This document shows, piece after piece, positions 24,344 to 32,340 of a stretch of 64,000 nucleotides of DNA (position 1 is its first letter; every line of letters starts with the position of its first letter). The position numbers were made by a program, and so were the translations under genes. Source of the stretch: Spirochaetaceae bacterium (lineage in GTDB: Bacteria > Spirochaetota > Leptospiria > Leptospirales > Leptonemataceae); assembly GCA_002730875.1 (NCBI GenBank), contig PCBI01000005.1:496001-560000 (forward strand), given 5' to 3'. The notes beneath the pieces are model-generated. The model had not been told where the DNA came from, ran no database searches, and was given only the letters and a program-made list of their open reading frames with translations.

Positions 24344-27190
24344 ATGGCTCTGGAGCTTGATCCCAAATACAATCCCCGCGGTGTAGAAACAAAATGGTAC
24401 GAGGCCTATGAGTCCCATAATGCCTTCCAACCGGAATTCGGAGAATCCGCCGGCGTTACCGATCACAACGCAAAACCTTTTTCTATTGTAATTCCTCCTC
24501 CGAATGTTACCGGCTCCCTCCACGTGGGTCATGCTCTGGATCAAACGATTCAGGATGTGTTAATACGCACCGCGCGAAAACTGGGTAGACCCACTCTCTG
24601 GCTGCCCGGAATGGACCATGCGGGCATCGCCACCCAGAGCCGGGTCGAAAAGACCCTGCAGGAAGAAGAAGGGCTGAGCCGCCATGACCTGGGTCGAGAA
24701 GAATTCATCAAACGGGTCTGGGACTGGAAGGAGCACTATGGCGGAGTTATTCTCAAGCAACAGCGCACCATGCTTTTTTCCCTGGATTGGAGTCGCGAAC
24801 GATTCACCATGGACGATGGCCTTTCCCGAGCCGTGCGAAAGGTCTTCGTAGATCTGTACAAAGAAGGCCTGATCTATCGAGATACGCGAATGATTAACTG
24901 GGATCCGGTGGCCCATACCGTGCTTTCGGATCTGGAAGTGGAGCACGAAGAAGGCGTAAAGGGCGAGCTTTACCATTTCGCGTACAGGTTAAGCGACGGC
25001 TCCGGCGAAGTAGTGGTAGCCACCACCCGTCCTGAAACCATGCTGGGCGATACAGCCATTGCCGTGCATCCAGAGGACCCCAGACATAGCGCACTCATTG
25101 GACAGACCGTGGATCATCCTTTCCTGGACCGTAAGATCCCCATCGTGGGCGATGCGGAACTGGTGGATATGGAATTTGGCACCGGCGCTGTAAAGATCAC
25201 GCCCGCCCATGACTTCAATGACTTTGAAGTAGGTAAACGCCATGAACTGGAATCCATCACGATCTTTGACGAATCCGCCTGTGTGAATAAAGAGGGCGGC
25301 CCTTTCGCCGGCCTGGATCGATTCGAAGCGCGCAAGCAGATTAAAGCCAGGCTTTCGGAGCTAGGTCTGGAGCGCGGCAGCCAGGAGCACTCCATGGCCC
25401 TGGGTCGATCCCAGCGCTCCAATGCCATCGTCGAGCCAATGATATCCACTCAGTGGTTTGTTAAGACCAAACCCCTGGCCGAAGTAGCGATCAAAGCGGT
25501 GGAAGACGGACAGATCAAGTTTTATCCCGCTCAATGGGCCAACCTGTATTTTTCCTGGATGCGCGAAATTCGAGACTGGTGTATTTCGCGGCAGCTCTGG
25601 TGGGGCCATCAGATTCCAGCCTGGCATTGCGCAAACTGCGGACACACTACGGTTTCCACAGAGGATCCGGATCAATGCGAAAGCTGCGAAAGCGAAGACA
25701 TCAGCCGCGATGTGGATGTGCTGGATACCTGGTTTTCCTCCGGTCTGTGGCCTTTCTCCACTATGGGCTGGCCGGAAAACACCGAGGATCTGCGAAGGTT
25801 TTATCCCACTACCGTGCTTGTAACTGGATTCGACATCATTTTCTTCTGGGTCGCACGGATGATAATGCTGGGGCTACATTTCAACAAGAGCGAGCCCTTC
25901 GAAAAGGTATACATCCATGGTCTCATGCGCGATGAACAGGGTCGGAAAATCTCCAAGAGTCTGGGCAACAATGTAGACCCCGCCGAAGTAATTGAACAAT
26001 ACGGCGCCGATGCCTATCGCTTCTTTTTGATGGCGACTCTCACGGAAGGCAAGGATTCCAAGTACTCCGAAAGCCGACTTAAAGGCTATCAGAACTTCAC
26101 GAATAAAATATGGAACTCCTCACGGTTCGTTTTGATGAATTTGCCGGAGGGATTCGCTCCGGTAGATACCACAGACTTTCCAGGCAATCTGAAGCTTGAA
26201 GCTGAAGACTTCTGGATTCTGGATCGATTGAACCAGGCTTCGGAGTCCATGAAGCGGACCCTGGAAGAGTTCAAGTTCCACATCGCCACCGAAGAAGTGT
26301 ACTCCCTTGTATGGAATCATTTCTGCGATTGGTACATTGAGCTCATCAAACCGCGGATTTTCGGAAAGCTGGGCGAGGACTCCGCCGAATCCGCCCGGCA
26401 GACTGTTTTCTATGTCCTCAAAGGCATTCTGGGCCTTGTTCATCCTTTCATGCCAGCTATCTCGGAGGAAATCTTTAGCTATCTTGTGAAATTCCAGGAA
26501 GAGACGGAAAGCGGGCAGAAGGGCGCGAAGAAGTCGGCTAAAAAAACTGCGAAAACGGCAGCGAAGAAATCCGCAAAGAAGTCCAGCGCCGGAAAGAAGA
26601 AATCCAACGAACCATCGGCAAAAACGATCTCCAGCGCGGATCTGCCGCGATTTTTGATGTGGGAACCATGGCCCGATGCCACCAGGCTCAAAAAGGCTGA
26701 GTTAAGTCAGGCTGCCCTGCTCGCTCAGGTGCAGGAAATCATTGGGGCCGTTCGAGCCATTCGCGCCGATACCGGCATTGCTCCGGACAAGAAAGTGAAG
26801 ATTATTATCGCTACAGAATCCGGCCCTCTAAAAAAGCTGATTGAAGCGAAACAGGCCTCGATCTGCCGGTTGGCCTCTGCCGAAAGCGTAGAAGCCAGCA
26901 AGAGTTATGATGCGGGAAAAGCGGATGCATTCGAAGCCTTCAGCGAAGGCTCGGTCTATGTTCCGCTGGAAGGATTGCTGGATATCGAAAAAGAACTGGG
27001 TCGAATTAGCAAAGAACTGGAGAAGCATACCAAAGCGGCGAGTGGGATCGAAAAGAAACTGGGTTCCAGCGGCTTTCTGGACAACGCCCCGCCGGACGTG
27101 GTAGAGAAAGAAAAGGCCAAGCTGGAAGAGACCAGCGAACGTATCAAGGTCCTGGAAGCTGCGAAAACCAGGTTGGAGTCGCTCAAATAG
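24344..27190 (+). CDS. valS: Valyl-tRNA synthetase
   Basis: A class I aminoacyl-tRNA synthetase that charges tRNA-Val and edits Thr-tRNA. Visible in order: the ATP-binding HIGH motif as HVGHA (near residue 60), the CP1 editing domain (VVATTRPETMLGD), a WYISRQ-type segment (DWCISRQLWWGHQIPAWHC) with zinc-like CxxC pairs (CANCGH and CESC), the signature KISKS (near residue 535), the anticodon-binding helices, and a C-terminal coiled-coil arm (ELGRISKELEKH). At 948 residues it is slightly long. About 40 residues (724-764) are a Lys/Ala/Ser-rich insertion, resembling histone-H1 tails, within the anticodon-binding region. Followed after one base by a lipoprotein gene. Confidence 0.96.
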   Translation: MALELDPKYNPRGVETKWYEAYESHNAFQPEFGESAGVTDHNAKPFSIVIPPPNVTGSLHVGHALDQTIQDVLIRTARKLGRPTLWLPGMDHAGIATQSRVEKTLQEEEGLSRHDLGREEFIKRVWDWKEHYGGVILKQQRTMLFSLDWSRERFTMDDGLSRAVRKVFVDLYKEGLIYRDTRMINWDPVAHTVLSDLEVEHEEGVKGELYHFAYRLSDGSGEVVVATTRPETMLGDTAIAVHPEDPRHSALIGQTVDHPFLDRKIPIVGDAELVDMEFGTGAVKITPAHDFNDFEVGKRHELESITIFDESACVNKEGGPFAGLDRFEARKQIKARLSELGLERGSQEHSMALGRSQRSNAIVEPMISTQWFVKTKPLAEVAIKAVEDGQIKFYPAQWANLYFSWMREIRDWCISRQLWWGHQIPAWHCANCGHTTVSTEDPDQCESCESEDISRDVDVLDTWFSSGLWPFSTMGWPENTEDLRRFYPTTVLVTGFDIIFFWVARMIMLGLHFNKSEPFEKVYIHGLMRDEQGRKISKSLGNNVDPAEVIEQYGADAYRFFLMATLTEGKDSKYSESRLKGYQNFTNKIWNSSRFVLMNLPEGFAPVDTTDFPGNLKLEAEDFWILDRLNQASESMKRTLEEFKFHIATEEVYSLVWNHFCDWYIELIKPRIFGKLGEDSAESARQTVFYVLKGILGLVHPFMPAISEEIFSYLVKFQEETESGQKGAKKSAKKTAKTAAKKSAKKSSAGKKKSNEPSAKTISSADLPRFLMWEPWPDATRLKKAELSQAALLAQVQEIIGAVRAIRADTGIAPDKKVKIIIATESGPLKKLIEAKQASICRLASAESVEASKSYDAGKADAFEAFSEGSVYVPLEGLLDIEKELGRISKELEKHTKAASGIEKKLGSSGFLDNAPPDVVEKEKAKLEETSERIKVLEAAKTRLESLK

Positions 27191-27191
27191 A

Positions 27192-28049
27192 ATGAAAACT
27201 TCGAAATACAAAACCCGGAGAAGCCCGATCCCTGCCGGAGCGAAGACCGGAACCCTCGCCTCCTCCTTCGCGGGATCCATGATTCGAACCCTCGTTCCGG
27301 CTATCTTGCTTCTTCTCCTTGCCCAGTGTCGCCTGCCCATCCCTTTAGAGAATGATTCTGCCAAAGCAGAACCAATAGGCCATACTGAGGCGCAACCAGC
27401 CAATGCCGCGACGAACGGCGAAACCAGAAATCCGTCCAGCGCGGCCGAGGAGCCCTTTTGTCTTTCGCCTGACAAAGCCGCCGCCGTGCAGGGGGATCTG
27501 GACCTAACGTTGGTGCATCAAAACCGTGTAATTCAGGTCACTCCGGGAAAGGAAATCGTCATAAACAATCCCAGGTTTGCGCTGCTTTTCAATATGGCAG
27601 AATATGATCTGTTCTGCGATCGCTTCACAGCAGCCCGGGTTATGGCATCTCAGGATGCGGACTTCATTGAGAATTTGATTGAGCCCCCTTTTCAGATCGG
27701 CGATACCACCTACCTGGGATCCGGCTGGAGCATGGCCCCGGATCTTTCCATGCGATACGATACACTTTTTCTGACCAAAGAAGGAATGCACTATCTAATG
27801 CTGGATGTAGACGGTCAGCCCATAGAACAAAGGCTTTCCATTCAAAAACGGCTGGGACCAGATTTTTATCAGATGCGATGGGATATCTTTGAAGTCGGCC
27901 AGATCAAGGATGATGAACTGATTCCCGTGGGGAAGACCAGAACAACCTTTGCCATGCTCTTCTTTCGGGATTCCGACCTGGACGAAATCGTGGAAACCGG
28001 AGAGTTCATGGTATTCTATATTACCATCGATCCAGAGCCAAACAATTGA
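27192..28049 (+). CDS. Putative lipoprotein of unknown function
   Basis: The hydrophobic segment TLVPAILLLLLAQC ends in a lipobox, followed by an Ala/Glu-rich linker and a beta-rich domain (LDLTLVHQNRVIQVTPGKEI, LNDMAEYD-like region, DTLFLTKEGMHYLMLDVDGQ). The protein is therefore probably anchored in an envelope membrane. I recognise no family. It starts one base after the valS stop codon, suggesting cotranscription. A second ATG at 27279 directly before the signal sequence is an equally good start and would remove a 29-residue basic leader. Confidence 0.65.
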   Translation: MKTSKYKTRRSPIPAGAKTGTLASSFAGSMIRTLVPAILLLLLAQCRLPIPLENDSAKAEPIGHTEAQPANAATNGETRNPSSAAEEPFCLSPDKAAAVQGDLDLTLVHQNRVIQVTPGKEIVINNPRFALLFNMAEYDLFCDRFTAARVMASQDADFIENLIEPPFQIGDTTYLGSGWSMAPDLSMRYDTLFLTKEGMHYLMLDVDGQPIEQRLSIQKRLGPDFYQMRWDIFEVGQIKDDELIPVGKTRTTFAMLFFRDSDLDEIVETGEFMVFYITIDPEPNN

Positions 28050-28089
28050 CGCTTCGCCTGGTTTCAGCAATTGTCAGGGAGCCTGGCCA

Positions 28090-28206
28090 TCATCCGTCTG
28101 ATCCCATCACTGAATCCACGATTCCGTATTCTACGGCTTCTCTGGCGTAGATCCAACGATCCCGGTCAGTGTCTTCCCGGATCCTCTCCATACCTTCAGG
28201 TCCCAT
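28090..28206 (-). pseudogene. clpP remnant (last ~35 codons only)
   Basis: Reading leftward from 28206, the frame gives 38 codons containing MERIREDTDRDRW and AREAVEYGIVDSVMG before a stop. This closely matches the C-terminus of the ClpP protease subunit (in E. coli LEQIERDTERDRF...EAVEYGLVDSI). There is an in-frame stop just upstream at 28216-28218 and nothing ClpP-like beyond it, so the catalytic Ser, His and Asp are all absent. This looks like the leftover 3' end of a deleted or recombined clpP copy. A functional clpP must exist elsewhere in the genome. The remainder of the 309-bp gap between genes (28050-28358) shows nothing else. Confidence 0.75.
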
Positions 28207-28358
28207 TCCAATACTCTAAAAGGTAACCTTTTTCCGGAAATTCTGAATAGAGTTACTCGTTCTGGATTCCTGCAATAAAGCCATGCCTTCCGCTAACTTT
28301 TCCAGTGCCCCCGAATTCCTTTCAGGCTTAAAGGTTCGCCTCAATAGCTTAGACTCAT

Positions 28359-29183
28359 TTAAAGCCAGAAAACCACCGAAAGACCCATGGCAGTCAACGT
28401 AGTAACCAGCGCAAATACGATCCCGTAGCTCCAGTTCAAAACCGAGGAAACCCACCGGAAGCGAACCTCATCTTTCAGCCACCATGCAGCCAGGGGCAGA
28501 ACTTGAATTGCATGCAGACCCAGAAAATGCACCGTTCGAATATCTCCTGCCGTTGTGCTCCATCCCAGAAAGGGAATCCTGTGCAACCCCGGATCTCCGA
28601 CGCTATGGGTAAGCAAGGACGACATGATGCCTCCAGCAACACTACCCAGAACGAAAAGAATAGTTCCCACTTGAATACCTCTGCGCACCATCCGAGATAT
28701 CTGCAACTCTTCTGCGCTACGCGAAAAATAAGGAAGCAGAAATGCGACGGTGGCAATCGTAGATACCAGGATCATCAAACCCATCACGGAGTAGATGATT
28801 CCACCCAGGGCCGACTCAATGTTGAAATGGGAACGCTCGCCCCGCGCGGCCTGCAACGAAATTAGAATGATTTCGCCCCAGAGCATGTAGCAAATGATTC
28901 TCGCAAGCACATCCGGCCGCCGGATCCCTCGGGATTTGATCCGCTCCAAAGGAACCGAAAGAATAGAGACAGTGAAAGCGAAGATTGCAATCGAAAGCGC
29001 AAACTTCATTGGCTTGTACCAGTTGTTCAACCCATCAACGGTGCGAGGATCCACAACCGAGAGCACAGCAAATGACAGGAAAAGAAGGACATGCAAAACC
29101 CCGGTCCAGTAGGCCACCGGGCTACATCGTAGAGACTCCATCCATCCGCTTCGACTCGCTGATTCTACGTTGGGAGTAATCAT
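28359..29183 (-). CDS. Multi-pass membrane protein of unknown function
   Basis: A 274-residue integral membrane protein with about seven helices. Recognisable segments include WYKPMKFALSIAIFAFTVSI and, late, TVHFLGLHAIQVLPLAAWWL with conserved-looking His residues inside helices. Similar proteins of unknown function exist next to DUF4281 genes, but I cannot assign a family name. The ATG overlaps the stop of the upstream DUF4281 gene by 4 bases (ATGA), so the two are coupled and presumably work together. Confidence 0.75.
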   Translation of the reverse strand: MITPNVESASRSGWMESLRCSPVAYWTGVLHVLLFLSFAVLSVVDPRTVDGLNNWYKPMKFALSIAIFAFTVSILSVPLERIKSRGIRRPDVLARIICYMLWGEIILISLQAARGERSHFNIESALGGIIYSVMGLMILVSTIATVAFLLPYFSRSAEELQISRMVRRGIQVGTILFVLGSVAGGIMSSLLTHSVGDPGLHRIPFLGWSTTAGDIRTVHFLGLHAIQVLPLAAWWLKDEVRFRWVSSVLNWSYGIVFALVTTLTAMGLSVVFWL

Positions 29184-29638
29184 ACCATTCCCTCCTGCTG
29201 CCCCTTGATGAGCATTGGGCGGATGAATCGCCAGAGCGCATAACCGGCAGGACCGAACATGAAAGCAAAGAACCAGACCGGAATCAGGATGAAAATAGAG
29301 ACTCCGTGCCTTTTTGCCTCAAGGCCTATGCGAATTCCTACCAGCAGATCGAAAGCCAGGTAATGAGCCCAGCCGGCCAATAAGGCATAATCCGATTCAA
29401 ACAGGGACCGGACCCCGGCCAGAGAGGAGAAATCTCCCGAACTTCCCGGAACCAAACCAGTGAAACTCAGAGTCAGGACCAGGGCATAGAACACCGACAA
29501 CAATAACGGAATCCAGGCTTGCTCCACCGGTCGTCGGAAAAGCGGAAATCGGTGCTCCAGACTGTAGTACAGGAGCAGAATGCCCCAGCCCGCCATGGCC
29601 ACCCCATTGGCTATCGAAAACAGTATATCAGCGTTCAT
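29180..29638 (-). CDS. DUF4281 / ABA4-like membrane protein
   Basis: The product has about 152 residues and four membrane helices, with the family features WAHYLAFDLLVGIRI and FGPAGYALW. DUF4281 includes plant ABA4, linked to neoxanthin formation; the bacterial role is unknown. The ATG at 29638 is preceded by GGGAGGA 4 nt away; the frame's earlier ATG (29650) actually contributes that ribosome-binding site. It is divergent from a TetR regulator and is probably repressed by it. Confidence 0.8.
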   Translation of the reverse strand: MNADILFSIANGVAMAGWGILLLYYSLEHRFPLFRRPVEQAWIPLLLSVFYALVLTLSFTGLVPGSSGDFSSLAGVRSLFESDYALLAGWAHYLAFDLLVGIRIGLEAKRHGVSIFILIPVWFFAFMFGPAGYALWRFIRPMLIKGQQEGMV

Positions 29639-29665
29639 AGTTCCTCCCATTGCGTAGATAGCACC

Positions 29666-29683
29666 TTATGTAGACAGTGACAA
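29666..29683. promoter_or_regulatory. Candidate second operator, overlapping a leftward promoter
   Basis: The sequence TTATGTAGACAGTGACAA matches 13 of 18 positions of the reverse complement of the palindrome at 29701-29719 and shares GTTGTCA with it on the minus strand. It overlaps the spacer of a possible leftward promoter (TTGTCA, 17 nt, TATCTA), so binding there could block DUF4281 transcription. Confidence 0.4.
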
Positions 29684-29700
29684 CTTTCTCTTTCGCATTG

Positions 29701-29719
29701 TTTACGTTGTCAACATAAA
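29701..29719. promoter_or_regulatory. Candidate TetR operator (palindrome)
   Basis: TTTACGTTGTCAACATAAA is a 19-bp near-perfect palindrome: 8 of 9 positions pair around a central T. It lies in the 162-bp divergent region between the DUF4281 operon and the tetR gene. Symmetry, size and place fit a TetR-family binding site that controls both directions. Confidence 0.6.
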
Positions 29720-29800
29720 TCTGTTGCCTGGAGAGCAATAATTCTGAATATGGAACCAGATTTCGGCAATTCCCTGCCGGAGTAGAAATGCGGGCCCGCA

Positions 29801-30463
29801 ATGCCAGACAGAAGCGAAAAGGAATCCAATAAACCCTATCACCACGGAGATCTAAGGAATGCCCTGATACAGTCCGCGGTAAACATTCTACAGGTGGAAG
29901 GATTGCACGGTCTTACCCTCCGGAAAACGGCTGCCCGGGCAGGAGTGAGTCATAGTGCGCCGTACAGGCATTTTGCCAGCAAGGAAGCGTTAATTGCAGA
30001 AATCTGTCGAATCGGCTTTCAGGAGCTAGGTGACCGCGGCCATCGGTATATCAAGAAGTACCGGACCGCTTCTGACAGACTGAAAGCTTACGGGTTAGCC
30101 TACGTGGAGTACGCTTCCGAAAATCCCACGCATTTTCGTTTAATGTTTGGTCAGAGTGAAATGGAAATGGAGGATTATCCCGAGCTACATACGACTGCTA
30201 CTTCCACCTTTCAATTGCTGGTTCAGCTGGTAGCGGATTGTCAGGCGGATGGAACCTTTGAATCGGGCGACCCTCATAAACTTGCGGCCGCGAACTGGGC
30301 CTACGTTCATGGCCTGGCCCACCTTCTCGTAGACCAGAAGCTCAACTGGCTCCTGGACACATCCAGAGGAAAGCAGACTACGGAGCCGGATGCTCCGGAA
30401 CGTGCACGATTATTGTGGAATCAAATGGATTCGCTTCTGATGCAAGGCCTGAACAAAGCCTGA
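29801..30463 (+). CDS. TetR-family transcriptional regulator
   Basis: A 220-residue repressor-type protein. The N-terminal helix-turn-helix is typical: YHHGDLRNALIQSAVNIL, then GLTLRKTAARAGVSHSAPYR and HFASKEALIAEI (residues 13-70). The C-terminal ligand domain resembles the WHG/TetR_C_33 type (YVEYASENPTHFRLMF). It is divergent from the two-gene DUF4281 membrane operon, with palindromic sites in between. It most likely represses that operon and itself, and the inducer is unknown. Confidence 0.9.
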   Translation: MPDRSEKESNKPYHHGDLRNALIQSAVNILQVEGLHGLTLRKTAARAGVSHSAPYRHFASKEALIAEICRIGFQELGDRGHRYIKKYRTASDRLKAYGLAYVEYASENPTHFRLMFGQSEMEMEDYPELHTTATSTFQLLVQLVADCQADGTFESGDPHKLAAANWAYVHGLAHLLVDQKLNWLLDTSRGKQTTEPDAPERARLLWNQMDSLLMQGLNKA

Positions 30464-30496
30464 ACCGCATCGCCGCTGGATGCATCTTTCCAAATT

Positions 30497-30516
30497 CGGG
30501 CGCCCGAAGGCGCCCG
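30497..30516. terminator. Bidirectional hairpin between convergent genes
   Basis: CGGGCGCC and GGCGCCCG form a perfect 8-bp stem around a CGAA tetraloop. It sits exactly between the 3' ends of tetR and the carbonic anhydrase gene. The very stable tetraloop hairpin fits a shared terminator, though the T-tracts are poor. Confidence 0.6.
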
Positions 30517-30527
30517 GACCAGGATTT

Positions 30528-31301
30528 CTATTTGGAAACCTTGATCTCTCGATCGTTCAGTGGCTGAATTGGTCGAGCGTTCATTGGAAACAGCTTCTTG
30601 AATGCTGCGAGCTGCTCGCCACCCACAGTGGTCGGACTTTTTAGCACGATCCATCGGACTCCTTCGCTGCAGGGAGGAGTAGTCAGTGAACCGGTGAATG
30701 TATAATAACCCAGTTCGCTGCCCAGGATCTCGGACGGGTTCAGAGTTCCTTCGCCGTCCACGGTGGCTTTCGCTTCGCCAGGCATGTTGGCGAATACGGA
30801 AGACAGAAGTGCATTCTTGTCGCCTTCACTAAAGAGCAAACCGATCACAGCAAGTTCACCATCGTCGGCTTTATGAACAAAGTGGGCAACCAGCGGAAAT
30901 CGCTCACCGTCCACAGCCTCCTCGCTTGGGTGGTGGAAATGAAACTGCAGCAGGCTATAGGAGTCCTCGCCGATAACAAGCTTACCAGCATCCTTCAAGT
31001 TGACCTGAATCGTGTGGCCATTGTTTACGATCTCGTAGTTGGTAGGATTGTAGTTGAGCTGAAGCGCCGGAAGATCTGCCGCCGAAGCTCCAGTAATATC
31101 AATAGGGCTTTGATTCTCGCCGATCTTGCAGGCTTCGAAGTCAGTAGAAAGCTCGCCCCATTTTTCAGGACCGGTTTCACCTTCATAGGACCAGTGTCCG
31201 CCGTGCGGCTTGGATTCGCCCTTGCAGCTGACCAGCGCCAGCGAAACAGAAAACAATATTAGGAGGCCTGTTTTCAGGCCCAGTATTCTTTTAGATTTCA
31301 T
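30528..31301 (-). CDS. Alpha-type carbonic anhydrase, lipoprotein
   Basis: The enzyme interconverts CO2 and bicarbonate in the envelope. A lipoprotein signal ends in LALVSC (Cys26). The alpha-CA core follows: HWSYEGETGPEKWGEL, QSPIDI, the first two zinc His in QFHFHHPSEE, the third in AHFVHK, and the substrate pocket TGSLTTPPCSEGVRW. All zinc ligands are present, so it should be active. At 257 residues the length fits bacterial alpha-CAs. It probably helps supply bicarbonate to the cell, an inference. A 118-bp gap with a short AAACAC/GTGTTT hairpin separates it from the upstream lipoprotein gene. Confidence 0.94.
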   Translation of the reverse strand: MKSKRILGLKTGLLILFSVSLALVSCKGESKPHGGHWSYEGETGPEKWGELSTDFEACKIGENQSPIDITGASAADLPALQLNYNPTNYEIVNNGHTIQVNLKDAGKLVIGEDSYSLLQFHFHHPSEEAVDGERFPLVAHFVHKADDGELAVIGLLFSEGDKNALLSSVFANMPGEAKATVDGEGTLNPSEILGSELGYYTFTGSLTTPPCSEGVRWIVLKSPTTVGGEQLAAFKKLFPMNARPIQPLNDREIKVSK

Positions 31302-31419
31302 TCATCCCAAAGTTCCACCATTTTTTCTCGCGTTTACAAACACGTGAAAGTGTTTTCGTCCCAGGTTCAGTCCAATGAGTAATAGATTCTCGCAAGAGAA
31401 TACCCTATCGGGACCCGGG

Positions 31420-32340
31420 TCAGTCGACGAGCCGAAGCTTTACTCCGGAAGTCACTTCTTCGAAACCATCACCGGATGGCAACAGGGTCAGCCCACCTTT
31501 AGCATCGTTCCAGCGAATCAAAATCGCTTTTCCCTGAAGTTCCCAGGTACCCTCGATTTCCGGAGAAGAGTCAGCCGGCGTCCAGGATACTCCCCGGGGC
31601 TTGAGAATGAGCACTCCGGTACCAACTCCGGGCAAGGGAGCCGTGGCTATGTAGGTTCCAGGAATACCTGCAGGCAATCCATCGGGCTTTTGTTCATTCG
31701 CAGCCGGCTCTTCCCTCGAAGCGGGCCCCGGGGAAAATGCCTCGAGGCGCACCCTCTGTCCGCCAGTCGGCTTTACGGTTTGTTCGCTCACCGAATAGCA
31801 CTGCTGAGCCAGCGTGGCCTCGGATCGGCTTTCCTTCAAAGCCAGACAAACATCGTAATCACGGCTTAGATTCATACGCTCTCTGGGGGTTCCACGGAGT
31901 CCCCAGGTGACATCGCGTATTGGTGCCAGAAAGATTACACGGTTTTCCATGCCATGGGGCTGATCCACCGGCTTTAGTTCCCGTTCCCTGTACATAGAAA
32001 CGCTGCCCTGTGAAATACGAAGCTGCAAAGTGAAATGATTGGACTGAAAGCCCTGCCAACCTACTCCGGAAGCGATAATCTCAACAAAGGCTTCATCCGG
32101 TAATCGACTGACTTCAAAATCGCCAATAAAAAAGACACTGTTTTCGGTAAGGTAAGGTTCCGGACTGGCAGACTTACATTGCGAAATACCCAGGAGTGGG
32201 GCAATAACCAGCGAAGTAAGAGCGAAATAACGTAACAGCACAGCCGAAGAACGTTTTAGTATGGCGGAACTACGTTTTAGCATCACCGAATGGCGTTCCA
32301 GCATGGCCGAATGACGGTTCAGCTGATAAGAATAGCGCAT
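31420..32340 (-). CDS. Putative lipoprotein with repetitive N-terminal leader
   Basis: The hydrophobic segment ends in LLGISQC, a relaxed lipobox, and the mature part is beta-rich. One part (GTYIATAPLPGVGTGVLILK, then EIEGTWELQGKAILIRW) looks like a small lipocalin-like or META-like barrel. Before the signal sequence comes a leader built from heptads: RHSAMLE, RHSVMLK, RSSAILK, RSSAVLL. The start follows the permease gene directly; GGAGG lies 9 nt before ATG 32340, and TTG at 32343 is an alternative. I recognise no specific family. Confidence 0.7.
   Translation of the reverse strand: MRYSYQLNRHSAMLERHSVMLKRSSAILKRSSAVLLRYFALTSLVIAPLLGISQCKSASPEPYLTENSVFFIGDFEVSRLPDEAFVEIIASGVGWQGFQSNHFTLQLRISQGSVSMYRERELKPVDQPHGMENRVIFLAPIRDVTWGLRGTPRERMNLSRDYDVCLALKESRSEATLAQQCYSVSEQTVKPTGGQRVRLEAFSPGPASREEPAANEQKPDGLPAGIPGTYIATAPLPGVGTGVLILKPRGVSWTPADSSPEIEGTWELQGKAILIRWNDAKGGLTLLPSGDGFEEVTSGVKLRLVD
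32231..32335. repeat. Five 21-bp tandem repeats inside a coding leader
   Basis: Five consecutive 21-bp units (for example cgttttagtatggcggaac followed by ta, then cgttttagcatcaccgaatg) encode the heptad repeats at the N-terminus of the lipoprotein. Because 21 is a multiple of 3, copy-number changes would keep the frame and only alter leader length. Confidence 0.75.

Noticed and set aside
29700..29740. Sigma70 promoter for tetR using the TTGTCA inside the palindrome
   Set aside because: No -10 element at normal spacing in the rightward direction.
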